NCBI GenBank assembly: GCA_052267165.1
Contig: JBKQHO010000022.1
Span: forward strand, 124,001-188,000
Origin: CAWICD01 sp052267165
GTDB lineage: Bacteria; Vulcanimicrobiota; Vulcanimicrobiia; Vulcanimicrobiales; Vulcanimicrobiaceae
Reading direction: 5' to 3'
DNA: 64,000 bases
Shown here piece after piece: positions 28,377-37,244 of the stretch (the first letter of the stretch is position 1; each line of letters begins with the position of its first letter). The translations under genes were made by a program, and so were the position numbers. The notes beneath the pieces are model-generated. The model worked only from the letters and a program-made list of their open reading frames with translations, made no database searches and was not told the origin of the DNA.

Positions 28377-29054
28377 CTAGGTTGCGGGCGCGACGTAATA
28401 GCGGGTGCTGTACGATTTCTCGTCGACGCCTTGATTCTTCTTGAACTCCGTCTTGACGGCGGTCTGAACGGCGAACGTCGACCCCGAGAACCGACCGTTG
28501 TCGTAATTCGCGGTCTCGTCGACCGTCACTGCGAAATCGGTGTTACCGTAGTTTCCGTTCGACGTGTCGGAGCCCGTTCCGTGGGCGGTCAGCTTTACGC
28601 TGGTGCCGTCGACCGCCGCGGTGACGTCGAGGGGCACTGAGAACGTGTGCGTCCCGAAGGGGACGACGGCCGTCGCTTTCCAGTTCGAGGCCGAGGTCAC
28701 GTCCGCCGGCTTGTTCGCGACGAGCTCGACGACGTGCTTGAACGGATTGAACAAGCCGGCCAGATTTGCCGGAGCCTTGGTATCCGGGACCGGCACGTTG
28801 GCCGGAGTGACCGTGCCGAGCGGCGTGGTTCCCGAGAGTACGCTGAGCGTTCCGTCGGTGGCTCGATTGACGATCACCGTCTGATCGAACGGCTTGGGAC
28901 CCTCGGGCCCGTCGTTGCTGCCGTAGACGCGATAGTTGACGCTCGCGCCCGCCGTCGCCGGCCCAAAGGGTGCCGCCGGAGCGGCCGCGAGCGCCGCCGC
29001 GGCCAATGCGGCGATCCCGGCGATCAGAGCAATTTGGCCTAAGCGCTTCTTCAC
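28377..29054 (-). CDS. Putative secreted protein, tandem paralogue B
   Basis: A 225-residue exported protein of unknown function. The GTG at 29054 is preceded by a good ribosome-binding site (ggaggt), better than the ATG eight codons upstream. A signal peptide (QIALIAGIAALAAAALAAAP) is followed by AAPFGPATAGASVNYRVYG, then SGTTPLGTVTPANV, FKHVVELVANKPADVT and FSVPLDVTAAVDG. These align with paralogue A, two bases downstream on the same strand. The pair arose by duplication and both look intact. Confidence 0.65.
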   Translation of the reverse strand: MKKRLGQIALIAGIAALAAAALAAAPAAPFGPATAGASVNYRVYGSNDGPEGPKPFDQTVIVNRATDGTLSVLSGTTPLGTVTPANVPVPDTKAPANLAGLFNPFKHVVELVANKPADVTSASNWKATAVVPFGTHTFSVPLDVTAAVDGTSVKLTAHGTGSDTSNGNYGNTDFAVTVDETANYDNGRFSGSTFAVQTAVKTEFKKNQGVDEKSYSTRYYVAPAT

Positions 29055-29296
29055 GAAGGTGACCTCCAACAAGAACAATGCGGTGGCGAGCGAGTAGCAA
29101 ACCAGCAGCTGACGAGAACCGGAAAACGCTTATCGGCCGAGCGCTTTCAATCCCCTCCCTACCGCGAGCGCTCCGGAGGAAATCCTTACGAAGCGGAGGC
29201 CGGACACATTCTGCGGGCCCTGCAAGAAGACGGCGACGTGGACGGCGAAGGAGCGTCGCCAGCCTGCCCCCAGCCGCTTACGACCGGGAGGTCTTC
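29055..29296. other. Divergent intergenic region
   Basis: About 240 bases between the secreted paralogues (minus) and the AIM24 gene (plus). It ends in a clear ribosome-binding site (gggaggt) before the ATG at 29297. I see no RNA gene or confident promoter. Confidence 0.35.
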
Positions 29297-30190
29297 ATGA
29301 ACTGTCCTACCTGTCAAGCACCCCTCGTCCCAGGTGCGAAGTTCTGTGCGAACTGCGGGGCGCCCGCGCCGCAGACTACGCAGGTCGGCGCGTATACCGA
29401 GCCGGTGCCGGAGGCCGACAATCCGAAGGAGCCGATCGTCCTCGGGGACATGACGATCAAGGTCGAGGGCGAGCTCGTCCCCGTCGTCGACGTCGAGCTC
29501 GGACGCCAGCAGACCGTCTTCTTCGAGCACCACATCCTGCTGTGGAAGCAGCCCAACGTCACGCTCGGCTTCATGAACCTGCGCAACGCGGGGAAGCGTC
29601 TCTTCGCCGGCTTGCAGATCTTCATCTCGACCGCTCAGGGCCCCGGCAACATCGCGTTCTCGCGCGAAGCGCCGGGCCAGATCGTCGCGTTGCGGCTCCA
29701 GCCCGGTCAATCGGTCGACGTGCGCGAACACCAGTTTCTGCTCGCGACGAGCAACGTAAACTACGACTTCTTCTGGCAGCAGGGCCTGGCCAACGTCCTG
29801 TTCGCGCGCACCGGCCTCTTCATCGATCGCTTCAGCGCGCAGCAGAGCGAAGGCGTCGTCCTGTTGCACGGCTACGGCAACGTCTTCGAGAAGACGCTCG
29901 CGCCGGGCGAGCAGATCGACGTCGAGCCCGGCGCGTGGCTGTGGAAAGACTCGAACGTCCGCATGGACACCGTCTCGGTGCTGCAGTCGCAAGGCGGCGG
30001 CGGGCTGCTCGGCGCGCTCGGCGCCTTCGTCGGCGGCGCCGCCCTGATGCTCAACCGTTTCACCGGCCCCGGCCGCGTGGGCATGCAATCGATGACCTAC
30101 CACCAGCCCGCCGCCGAAGGCGCCGCCCAAACCGGCGGCACCAGCAACGTAGGCGGCGTCCTAGGCCAACTCTTCGGCAACCAACAATAA
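29297..30190 (+). CDS. Zinc-ribbon and AIM24-domain protein
   Basis: A 297-residue protein. The N-terminus is a four-Cys zinc ribbon (MNCPTCQAPL and KFCANCGAPAP). An AIM24 (DUF124/TIGR00266-like) beta-sandwich covers about 45-245, with VFFEHHILLWKQPNVTLGF, REAPGQIVALRLQPGQSVDV and VLLHGYGNVFEKTLAPGE. The tail (250-297) is Gly/Ala-rich and may insert in membrane (LLGALGAFVGGAALML). Bacterial AIM24 proteins have no settled function; some occur in stress or gas-vesicle contexts. A strong terminator follows. Confidence 0.8.
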   Translation: MNCPTCQAPLVPGAKFCANCGAPAPQTTQVGAYTEPVPEADNPKEPIVLGDMTIKVEGELVPVVDVELGRQQTVFFEHHILLWKQPNVTLGFMNLRNAGKRLFAGLQIFISTAQGPGNIAFSREAPGQIVALRLQPGQSVDVREHQFLLATSNVNYDFFWQQGLANVLFARTGLFIDRFSAQQSEGVVLLHGYGNVFEKTLAPGEQIDVEPGAWLWKDSNVRMDTVSVLQSQGGGGLLGALGAFVGGAALMLNRFTGPGRVGMQSMTYHQPAAEGAAQTGGTSNVGGVLGQLFGNQQ

Positions 30191-30232
30191 CCCCGCCGCG
30201 CTACGGCGCCCTAAGCCTAAGCCTGGTCCGCA

Positions 30233-30268
30233 AAATCGCTCTCGCGACTGATCCCGCGAGAGCGATTT
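30233..30268 (+). terminator. Rho-independent terminator after the AIM24 gene
   Basis: A perfect 14-bp stem (30233-30246 with 30255-30268, 8-base loop) is followed by gcttttcc. It lies 42 bases after the AIM24 stop. The stem sequence (aaatcgctctcgcg) also occurs in the dispersed repeat copies at 30475 and 38570, so it may derive from that repeat family. Confidence 0.75.
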
Positions 30269-30290
30269 GCTTTTCCCTCTTTCACGCAAC

Positions 30291-30361
30291 GCCGAACGGC
30301 GAAGCCGTTCCCGCACCGAACTAAACCAAACCAAACCAGCGCCGAACGGCGAAGCCGTTCC
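30291..30361. repeat. Two direct copies of a 21-bp palindromic repeat
   Basis: A 21-base unit (gccgaacggcgaagccgttcc) occurs at 30291-30311 and 30341-30361, 50 bases apart. Each copy folds as AACGGC-gaa-GCCGTT. The stretch 30191-30580 otherwise has no supported gene and holds the terminator, these repeats, a 16-bp perfect palindrome (cgcgggatatcccgcg, 30463-30478) and a dispersed repeat copy. Confidence 0.8.
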
Positions 30362-30474
30362 AGCGTCCGCCCACCAACGTCGCAGGGCCAACCGCCACCG
30401 CACCAACCGCCCGACCAAGCGACCCGTGCGCGATCCACCCCGACATCCGCCACCCCGACATCGCGGGATATCCC

Positions 30475-30571
30475 GCGAGAGCGATTTTGCGTCGTGGCTA
30501 GGAAGGAGGAGCGCAGAATGGCAGAGCCATTTAAGCGACGACTGACGACGCCACGGCGCAAAAGCGCCGAG
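30475..30571 (-). repeat. Dispersed intergenic repeat, copy A
   Basis: Read on the minus strand, this roughly 97-base sequence begins ctcggcgctttt and ends cgacgcaaaatcgctctcgc. It aligns along its length with copy B at 38447-38570 on the plus strand, which has a longer middle. Shared inner blocks include tcgtcgct, ctgcc-ttct and cgctcct. It starts ten bases after the stop of the small minus-strand gene at 30581. Confidence 0.7.
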
Positions 30572-30580
30572 CCCATGGAA

Positions 30581-31000
30581 CTAAGAGACGTAGGTGATGT
30601 TTACGCTGAACCCTGCCGCTTCGGCGCGCGCGAGGACCGAGAGCACGTTCTCGATCTCGTCGTCGATGCCCACGATCTCTTTGGCGCTGATGCCGACCGG
30701 CGCGGCGTTCTCCCAGAGCAGCTTGCGCGCCGTCTCGAGGGCTGCGCGCAGCCGTTGCGGGGTCGCTTCGAGGACGGGCCAATCTTCCAGCGTCGTGGCC
30801 GGCACGACACGCCAGCCGTTTCCGGAGAGTTCGTCCTCATCCACGAACGCGTTCGGAATCGCGGACAGCAAGTCAAGCGCTTCGCGATCGACCGGCCGCA
30901 TGCGCAGCCCGAACTCCGAAAGGCGCACGACATATCGAAAGAAGGCGGCATTCCCGACGCTGTAGGCTCCGGCCGGGGACCCGACGCTCACCAAGATCAT
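30581..31000 (-). CDS. Hypothetical protein
   Basis: A 139-residue protein I cannot assign. It is mixed alpha/beta, acidic, and lacks a signal peptide or membrane segment. Central features are VDREALDLLSAIPNAF, WRVVPATTLEDWPVLEATP and a helix rich in Leu/Ala; it ends in NITYVS. Codon use matches real genes nearby. It is followed by repeat copy A and is preceded by 79 bases separating it from the dehydrogenase gene on the same strand. Confidence 0.55.
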   Translation of the reverse strand: MILVSVGSPAGAYSVGNAAFFRYVVRLSEFGLRMRPVDREALDLLSAIPNAFVDEDELSGNGWRVVPATTLEDWPVLEATPQRLRAALETARKLLWENAAPVGISAKEIVGIDDEIENVLSVLARAEAAGFSVNITYVS

Positions 31001-31079
31001 TGCTACCCAGCTTCGAGCGCGGCCCCGGCCTTACCCCTTCTTCTTATGTGCGTGACGTCTCAGTGAGTGGCGTCGTCGC

Positions 31080-32177
31080 TCAGCGTACGAGCGCAAATGG
31101 AATGCCTAGCTCGCCCGCGAGCTTTTCCAGCCCGGTCCACACTTTGACGTGGACCGGTACGCCCTCGCGCCGATGCGCAAGCGTCTTTTCGTATTCGATC
31201 TCGCCGGCGACATAGATACGGTCGCAGCCGGGCGCTTTCTCGGATTCCTTGAAAGCGCGCAGCTCGCGATCGAGGTCGCGCTTGAAGTCCGCGACGTTGC
31301 GAAACCCATCGATCTTGATCGCTCCGAAGAAGTGCGAGATCTTGCCGGGCTCGGGGCCGCTCGACGGCAGCGGTAGATCGTTGCCGAACGCGCCGCCCGA
31401 AAGCACGCCGCACAGGATGTCGACCAGCAGCCCAAGGCCGTAGCCTTTGTGGCCGCCGTTGTCGACGCCGAAGCCGCCCAGCGGCAAGAGCGCTCCTTTG
31501 AGCGCCGCGTTGGCGTCCAGCGTCGGCGCGCCCTCGGAGTCGATCGCCCAGCCCGGGTAGAGCGGCTTCTCTTTGCGCTGGTAGACTTCGAGCTTGCCGC
31601 GCGGCACCGTCGTGGTTGCGAAGTCGAAGACGAAGGCCGGTTCCTTGTCGGCCGGCATCGCATAGGCGAATGGGTTGGTGCCCAGCATGATTTGCTTGCC
31701 GTACGTAGGCGCACCGTACCGGACCGAATTGGTCGACGCGATGCCGATCATGTCTTGCTCGAGCGCGAGCATCGCGTAATAGCCGGCGATGCCGAAATGG
31801 TTGGAGTTGCGGACCGCGCCGAAGGCGCAGCCTTGCGCTTTCGCTTTCTCGAGCACGCTGAGCATCGCGCGCTTACCGGTGGGATGGCCCAGGCCATTGC
31901 CGGCGTCGAGCACGATCGAGCTCGCCGTCTCACGCACGACCTTGACGTCGGGCGCGGCCTTGAGCTTCCCGTTGCGAATTCGACTGACGTAATAAGACTC
32001 CAAACGTGCGACACCGTGGGACTCGATCCCGCGCAGATCCGACGTTACCAGGACGTCGGCGACGACGGCGGCATCGCTCGGGGCGACGCCGACCTTCGCC
32101 AGCACGGCGTTGACGAACGTCTTGAGCTTCTCTTCGGTCGAGAGTCGGTATTCGGTGTCAACGACGACTTGTGACAA
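31080..32177 (-). CDS. Malate/L-lactate/ureidoglycolate dehydrogenase family (Ldh2) oxidoreductase
   Basis: A 365-residue NAD(P)-dependent dehydrogenase of the Ldh2/MDH2 fold, unrelated to classic Rossmann MDH. Conserved parts are SDLRGIESHGVARLESYYVSR (with the catalytic His), GHPTGKRAM, VRNSNHFGIAGYY, TNSVRYGAPTYGKQIMLGTNPFAYA split across the NAD site, and GGHKGYGLGLLVDILCG. Members oxidise L-malate, L-lactate, sulfolactate or ureidoglycolate; the substrate is open. The glycolate oxidase genes about 5 kb away give weak support for 2-hydroxyacid metabolism. Confidence 0.85.
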   Translation of the reverse strand: MSQVVVDTEYRLSTEEKLKTFVNAVLAKVGVAPSDAAVVADVLVTSDLRGIESHGVARLESYYVSRIRNGKLKAAPDVKVVRETASSIVLDAGNGLGHPTGKRAMLSVLEKAKAQGCAFGAVRNSNHFGIAGYYAMLALEQDMIGIASTNSVRYGAPTYGKQIMLGTNPFAYAMPADKEPAFVFDFATTTVPRGKLEVYQRKEKPLYPGWAIDSEGAPTLDANAALKGALLPLGGFGVDNGGHKGYGLGLLVDILCGVLSGGAFGNDLPLPSSGPEPGKISHFFGAIKIDGFRNVADFKRDLDRELRAFKESEKAPGCDRIYVAGEIEYEKTLAHRREGVPVHVKVWTGLEKLAGELGIPFALVR

Positions 32178-32221
32178 GAGATTTCATCCTCCGCTACGGT
32201 GCCGCGATGCGAACGTGCTTG

Positions 32222-33154
32222 CTACTGGCGTTGCGTCAGCGCCAGCTGTTCGACCGTCGCGCCGCGTGTCGATATTCCTAACTCGAAAATGTCGCTGTCG
32301 ATGCCTTCCCGAGCGAAGGCCGCTTGCATCGCCGCGCCGATCGCTGAGCCATTGTCCCTGACCAGCGCGATCACACTCGGGCCGGCGCCCGAGAGTGCGA
32401 CGGCCAGCAACCCCGGCAGCTCGAACTCGAGCATCTCGGAAAAACCGGGGACCAGCGGCGCGCGGTACGGTTGGTGAATGCGGTCACCCGTGGCGACCCG
32501 CAGCCCGCACAGGTCGCCGGTCGCGAGCGAAGCCGCCAGCACCGCCGCGCGCTGGATGTTGAAGACGACGTCCTTACGCTCGTAGGTGGCCGGCAAGAGC
32601 GCGCGAGCTGCGGCCGTGGGCAACACGATGTGCGGCGTGACGACGACCGCGCTCAAGCCCCTGGGCGGATCGAAGCGCAGATAGCAGGGCGGCTTGCCTT
32701 CCGGCATGGCGGCCACGACGACCCCGCCCAAGAGCGCGGGCAGCGCGTTGTCGGGATGGCCTTCCAAGAGGGCCGCGAGCCCGGCCAGCTCGAGTTCGCT
32801 CGGCCGCTCGAGCGCGAACTCGGCGCCGATCACGAGCCCCAGGACCGCGCCCGCCGCGCTTGCCCCGAGCCCTTTGCCGAGCGGAATGCTGTTCTCGACG
32901 TGAATCGAGACGTTCGGCCGGGTGCCGCCAAGCACGCGGTCGAGACCGCGCACGATCTCGTTCTCGAAGCCCGCGTTGGTCGGGACGTACTTGCCGGCCT
33001 TGAACGAGATCGAGAAGTCCATTGCGGGTTGAATCGTGGCGCGAACCCAGAGGTCGAGCGCCATGCCGACGGCGTCGAAGCCCGGGCCGAGGTTCGCGCT
33101 CGAGGCCGGAACGGCGACCTCGAACGGCTCGCGGTGAACGATCTCAGCCGGCAT
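32222..33154 (-). CDS. thrB: Homoserine kinase
   Basis: A 310-residue GHMP-family kinase that phosphorylates homoserine in threonine synthesis. Motif 1 is PASSANLGPGFDAVG, motif 2 (ATP loop) is IPLGKGLGASAAGAVLGL, and motif 3 is LSGAGPSVIALV. EGHPDNALPALLGGV is diagnostic for ThrB. The ATG at 33154 is chosen over longer forms because homology begins a few residues later; it overlaps the thrC end by 11 bases. Confidence 0.94.
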   Translation of the reverse strand: MPAEIVHREPFEVAVPASSANLGPGFDAVGMALDLWVRATIQPAMDFSISFKAGKYVPTNAGFENEIVRGLDRVLGGTRPNVSIHVENSIPLGKGLGASAAGAVLGLVIGAEFALERPSELELAGLAALLEGHPDNALPALLGGVVVAAMPEGKPPCYLRFDPPRGLSAVVVTPHIVLPTAAARALLPATYERKDVVFNIQRAAVLAASLATGDLCGLRVATGDRIHQPYRAPLVPGFSEMLEFELPGLLAVALSGAGPSVIALVRDNGSAIGAAMQAAFAREGIDSDIFELGISTRGATVEQLALTQRQ

Positions 33155-34406
33155 GAACCGCGCTGACTCGATCGATGAGGCGACGCAGTGCGTCGCCGTC
33201 GGGCGTCGGGACGATCCGGTTCGAGAACGGCGCGCCCGAGGCATGGTAGCGCGCCGCATACGCGCCGTCCTTGAGCACGTGGCCGGTGAGCACCAGGACG
33301 ACGTCCTCGTCAGGCCCGATCGTTCCGTCCGCGCGCAGGTGCCGCAACCCGGCCAGCGAGGCCGCCGAGGCCGGCTCGCAGCCGATGCCGTCGCGGCCGA
33401 TCACGGCGCGCGCGTCGGCGATCTCGTCGTCGGAGACGTCGAGCACGGTGCCGCCCGAGGCTCGCACCTCGGCCAGCGCCTTCTTCCAGGAGGCGGGGGC
33501 GCCGATCTTGATCGCGGTCGCCGTCGTCTCGGCCTTGACCGGCTTCAGCTCGCCGCCCTCGCGGAAGACGCGGGCGAACGGTGCTGCGCCGGCAGCCTGC
33601 ACCACGGCGAGCCGGGGCAGCCGCTCGATCAGCCCGAGCGCCAGCGTTTCGCGGAAGCCCTTCCCGAACGCGCTGGTGTTGCCGAGATTTCCGCCCGGCA
33701 AGACGAGCCAGTCCGGGGTGCGCCACTCGCGCTGCTCGAGCAGCATGAGCGCCGCGCACTTTTGCCCTTCGATGCGATACGGGTTGATGCTGTTGACGAC
33801 CGCCACATGCGCCGGGTCGAGGGTCCGCACGATCTCGAGCGCCCGGTCGAAATCGCCGTCGATCGCCGCGACCGTCGCCCCGTAATCGAGCGTCTGCGAC
33901 ACCTTGGCCTCGCTGATGCCCTGCGCCGGAACGAGGACCAGGGCCGTCAGCCCGGCGCGCGCGGCGTAGGCGGCCATCGAGGCGGCCGTATTTCCCGTGC
34001 TCGCGCAGGCGACGACCCGGACGCCGCGCGCTCGCGCGTCCGAGACGGCGACGGTCATGCCCGCATCCTTAAACGACGCCGTCGGATTCATCCCCAGGTG
34101 CAGGTAGCCCACCCGCGAGCTCTTCGCGTAGTCCGCGCCCTCGCGAGCTTCATAGACCGGCACGGCGTTCTCGCGCAGCGTCACGACTTGGGTCGCAGGC
34201 ACGTCGGGCAACAACTCACGGTAGCGCCAAACGCCGCTCTGATCGAGCGGATCGTTCGAGAGTCGCCGTTCGGCGAAGCGCCGGCGAAGCGCATCGGGAT
34301 CGAGCGCAATGGGGTCGAGCTGGAATGCGAGCAACGCGCCGCAGACTGCGCACGACAGCGCTCCGTCGACGGCTGCGGCTCCGCACTCGCTACAGGCGAG
34401 TCGCAC
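33144..34406 (-). CDS. thrC: Threonine synthase
   Basis: A 420-residue PLP enzyme converting O-phosphohomoserine to threonine. The N-terminus has a rubredoxin-like zinc ribbon (LACSECG and SCAVCGALL). The PLP Lys is in GMNPTASFKDAGMTVA, the substrate/phosphate region is ACASTGNTAASMAAYAARAG, and the PLP phosphate loop is LPGGNLGNTSAFGKGF. It lies directly upstream of thrB. Threonine feeds IlvA, encoded near 60 kb, and the branched-chain path that also uses ilvD just upstream. Confidence 0.94.
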   Translation of the reverse strand: MRLACSECGAAAVDGALSCAVCGALLAFQLDPIALDPDALRRRFAERRLSNDPLDQSGVWRYRELLPDVPATQVVTLRENAVPVYEAREGADYAKSSRVGYLHLGMNPTASFKDAGMTVAVSDARARGVRVVACASTGNTAASMAAYAARAGLTALVLVPAQGISEAKVSQTLDYGATVAAIDGDFDRALEIVRTLDPAHVAVVNSINPYRIEGQKCAALMLLEQREWRTPDWLVLPGGNLGNTSAFGKGFRETLALGLIERLPRLAVVQAAGAAPFARVFREGGELKPVKAETTATAIKIGAPASWKKALAEVRASGGTVLDVSDDEIADARAVIGRDGIGCEPASAASLAGLRHLRADGTIGPDEDVVLVLTGHVLKDGAYAARYHASGAPFSNRIVPTPDGDALRRLIDRVSAVHAG

Positions 34407-34482
34407 CTAACCCCCATTCACCCCGCATCGTCCACGCGCCTACTCCGCGACGGTCTGCGGCCGATGCGCCGACCGCCTCCGG

Positions 34483-36165
34483 TTAAAGGTTGGCTCGCGT
34501 GATCGCGCCGTCGGCGGCGGAGCTGACGAGCGCGACGTATTTTGCGAACACGCCGCTCGTATAGCGCGGCGCCGGCGGCTTCCAGGCCCCCAGCCGCGCG
34601 GCGACGTCGCCGGCCGGCATCTCCGTGTCGATGCGGCGATTCTCGACGTCGATCACGACGACGTCGCCGTCGTCGAGCGCGGCGAGCGGGCCGCCCACGT
34701 AGGCTTCGGGCGCGATGTGGCCGATCATCAGACCGCGCGTGCCGCCCGAGAAACGGCCGTCGGTTAACAGGGCGACCGTCTCACCCAGACCCGCGCCTAT
34801 GATCGCGCCCGTGATGCCCAGCATCTCGCGCATGCCCGGGCCGCCTTTTGGCCCTTCGTAGCGAATGACGACGACGTCGCCGTGCGTGATCTTGCCGGAC
34901 TCGATGGCGTGCATCGCGTCCTCTTCGCGGTTGAAGACGCGGGCCGGACCGCGATGATACGGACGCTCATGACCTGCGATTTTGGCGACCGCGCCGTCGG
35001 GCGCGAGATTGCCGCGCAGGATCACCAGGCCGCCCGACGGTTTGAACGGTTTGTCGGCCGTGGTGATGACGACTTGTCCGGGCGTCTCGACGGCGCTTTC
35101 GACCTCTTCTCCGAGCGAGCGGCCCGTCACGGTCTGCGCGCCGGCGTGAATCAGATTCGCTTCGACGAGGCGCTTGGCAATGAGCTGGATCCCGCCCGCC
35201 CGATCGACGTCGAGCGCGACGTACTTTCCGCCGGGCCGCAGGTCGGCGATGATCGGCGTGCGCCGGCTGATCTGGTCGAAGTCGTCGATCGCAAGCGGAA
35301 CGCCCGCTTCGCGCGCGATCGCGAGCAGGTGCAGCACGCTGTTGGTCGAGCCGCCCGTTCCGGCGGCCGCGGCGATCGCGTTCTCGAAGGCGTCGCGCGT
35401 CAAGATGTCGCGCGGGCGAACGCCACGCCGCAGCAGATCCATGACGAGCAGGCCGGCTTCATAGCCCTTTTGGTCCTTGCGCGGGTCGGTCGCGCCCGGT
35501 GAGGCGCTGCCGACCGGCGAGAGCCCGATGAACTCCATGACGGTCGCCATCGTGTTGGCGGTGTACTGGCCGCCGCAAGCGCCTGCGCCCGGGCACGCGA
35601 GGTCTTCGATTTGCTTGAGGCGCGCGTCGTCGATCTTGCCGGCCGCGTGCGCCCCGATCGCTTCGTACACGTCGACGATCGTGAGATCGTAGCCGTCGAG
35701 CTTGCCGGGAGCGATCGAGCCGCCGTACAGAATGAGCGAGGGAACGTTGAGCCGCACGAGCGCCATCGCGGCCCCCGGCGTCGTTTTGTCACAGGCCGTC
35801 AGCGCCACGATCGCGTCGAACATGTGACCGCGGCCGACGAGCTCGATCGAGTCGGCGATCACCTCGCGGCTGACCAGCGACGCCTTCATCCCTTCGGTGC
35901 CCATGGTCACGCCGTCCGAGATCGCGATGGTGTTGAACTCCATCGGCGTCCCGCCCGCTTCGCGGATTCCGCGCTTGACGTGCTCGGCGAGCCCGCGCAG
36001 GTTCAAGTTGCAGGGCATCGTCTCGATCCAGGTGTTCGCGATCCCGACGATCGGCTTGCGCAGGTCTTCGTCGGTGAAGCCGACGGCCTTGTACATCGCG
36101 CGGGCGCCCGCCCGGTCGCGGCCTTCGGTGATGATCGCGCTGTTGGCTTTGATGTCGTAGCTCAC
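34483..36165 (-). CDS. ilvD: Dihydroxy-acid dehydratase
   Basis: A 560-residue Fe-S enzyme that dehydrates 2,3-dihydroxy acids in isoleucine and valine synthesis. Cluster-ligand Cys residues are in TMPCNLNLR, ALTACDKTTPGA and ACPGAGACGGQYTANTM. Other signatures are the TEGMKASLVSRE region and DGRFSGGTRGLMIGHIAPEA, with the catalytic Ser. It starts at a GTG with AAGG upstream. It precedes thrC and thrB on the same strand, grouping threonine and branched-chain functions. Confidence 0.96.
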   Translation of the reverse strand: MSYDIKANSAIITEGRDRAGARAMYKAVGFTDEDLRKPIVGIANTWIETMPCNLNLRGLAEHVKRGIREAGGTPMEFNTIAISDGVTMGTEGMKASLVSREVIADSIELVGRGHMFDAIVALTACDKTTPGAAMALVRLNVPSLILYGGSIAPGKLDGYDLTIVDVYEAIGAHAAGKIDDARLKQIEDLACPGAGACGGQYTANTMATVMEFIGLSPVGSASPGATDPRKDQKGYEAGLLVMDLLRRGVRPRDILTRDAFENAIAAAAGTGGSTNSVLHLLAIAREAGVPLAIDDFDQISRRTPIIADLRPGGKYVALDVDRAGGIQLIAKRLVEANLIHAGAQTVTGRSLGEEVESAVETPGQVVITTADKPFKPSGGLVILRGNLAPDGAVAKIAGHERPYHRGPARVFNREEDAMHAIESGKITHGDVVVIRYEGPKGGPGMREMLGITGAIIGAGLGETVALLTDGRFSGGTRGLMIGHIAPEAYVGGPLAALDDGDVVVIDVENRRIDTEMPAGDVAARLGAWKPPAPRYTSGVFAKYVALVSSAADGAITRANL

Positions 36166-36280
36166 GCACCTTGCTTAGAGGCGCGGCAGGCAGCGCCTGC
36201 GGCGCTGGGCGCGCGAATTCGGCAGCTGCCCGGCATCGGCGGTACGAGCCTGGGGCTCCTGCCGCGACCTTGTCGACGGC

Positions 36281-37069
36281 CTAGGAGGCGGCCGCGGTGG
36301 AGGCGGCCGCGATGGAGGCGGCTGCGGTGGAGGCGGCGGTTCGGGCGAGGTGGCGGTACCAGCGGACGATCAACGAATAGCGCACGCACTCGAAGTAGAC
36401 GAAGGTCAGGAGCAGTAGCGGCGCTGTCAGCACCAGCGAGCGCGGCTCGACGACGTCGAGGACGACCGAGGCGGACAGCGCGATCGCGTAGGGCACGGCA
36501 AGGATTGCGAGCGAGAGGACCACTACGCCGAGCGTCGTCGCGAAGTGGCCGCGCGTCAACTCGAACGAGCCGCGATAGGCGCTCGCGAGGGTCTTGCCCA
36601 TGTCGCTCAGCGAGGAGCGCTCGTCGGAGCGGAGCAGCGCGTTCATCAGCGTCTGCGAGAGCAACACGCCGACGATCACGCCCGGGACCACCGCGGCCGC
36701 ATAGCCGAGCTCGGTGACGAGCCCGACGCTCGCGATCGTGAGCAGCGCCACGACCGAGCGCCACAGCGTCATGCGGAAGCCGGGCTCGATGCGCCGCAGC
36801 GCCGAGGGCAAGATGAAGAACAGCGCGAGCAGCGAGAGCAGGACGACCACGTTGAGCGGCGGCGCGCGCAGGATCGCGACCGGATCGCCGCTGGCGAAGG
36901 TCTGCAGCAGGTTGATGCGGGGGAACACGACCGCCGAGGTCGCCGCGCAGGCCAGCGCCAGAGCGACGTAGACCAGCAGGCGTTCGCGCATCAAGCGAAA
37001 GCCCTCGACGAACAACGATTCCCGGGCGGCTGAAACGGATCGAGCCCCCGGCAGTGCGCCTGCGGTCAT
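36281..37069 (-). CDS. Hypothetical integral membrane protein
   Basis: A 262-residue protein with about six hydrophobic segments (for example LLVYVALALACAATSAVVF, NVVVLLSLLALFFILPSAL, LGVVVLSLAILAVPYAIAL, LTAPLLLLTFVYFECVRYSL). The arrangement, with a Leu-rich core and cytoplasmic SSLSDMGKTLASAYRGSF, recalls loosely related DUF975-like families, but I cannot name it. The last 20 residues are Ala/Ser/Thr-rich and encoded by the tandem repeat at 36285-36340. Function unknown. Confidence 0.7.
   Translation of the reverse strand: MTAGALPGARSVSAARESLFVEGFRLMRERLLVYVALALACAATSAVVFPRINLLQTFASGDPVAILRAPPLNVVVLLSLLALFFILPSALRRIEPGFRMTLWRSVVALLTIASVGLVTELGYAAAVVPGVIVGVLLSQTLMNALLRSDERSSLSDMGKTLASAYRGSFELTRGHFATTLGVVVLSLAILAVPYAIALSASVVLDVVEPRSLVLTAPLLLLTFVYFECVRYSLIVRWYRHLARTAASTAAASIAAASTAAAS
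36285..36340. repeat. 15-bp minisatellite at the 3' end of the membrane-protein gene
   Basis: Three full units of 15 bases (gaggcggccgcggtg and near copies) at 36285-36299, 36300-36314 and 36315-36329, plus a partial fourth. Each adds five codons (Ala-Ala-Ser-Thr/Ile-Ala type) to the protein tail, so slippage would lengthen or shorten it without a frameshift. Confidence 0.8.
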
Positions 37070-37244
37070 ACCCCTTGATTCGCGGCCGGCTCGCTACCCT
37101 CTGCGACCGGACCTATGTCCCAGCTCACACTTCGAGGCGCACCCTGGCCGTCGGCCGCGGCCCGCGAGCCGGAATCGGCCCGCTCGCCTCGGCGGAATCG
37201 CCCGTCCCGAGCCCGTACCAAGGTCCGATGCGGTCCTGCCCTTC

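Noticed and set aside
34407..36280. Leader peptide or T-box upstream of thrC or ilvD like that of ilvA
   Set aside because: The gaps (76 and 115 bases) show no Ile/Thr-rich short frame with a following U-tailed hairpin and no T-box motif.
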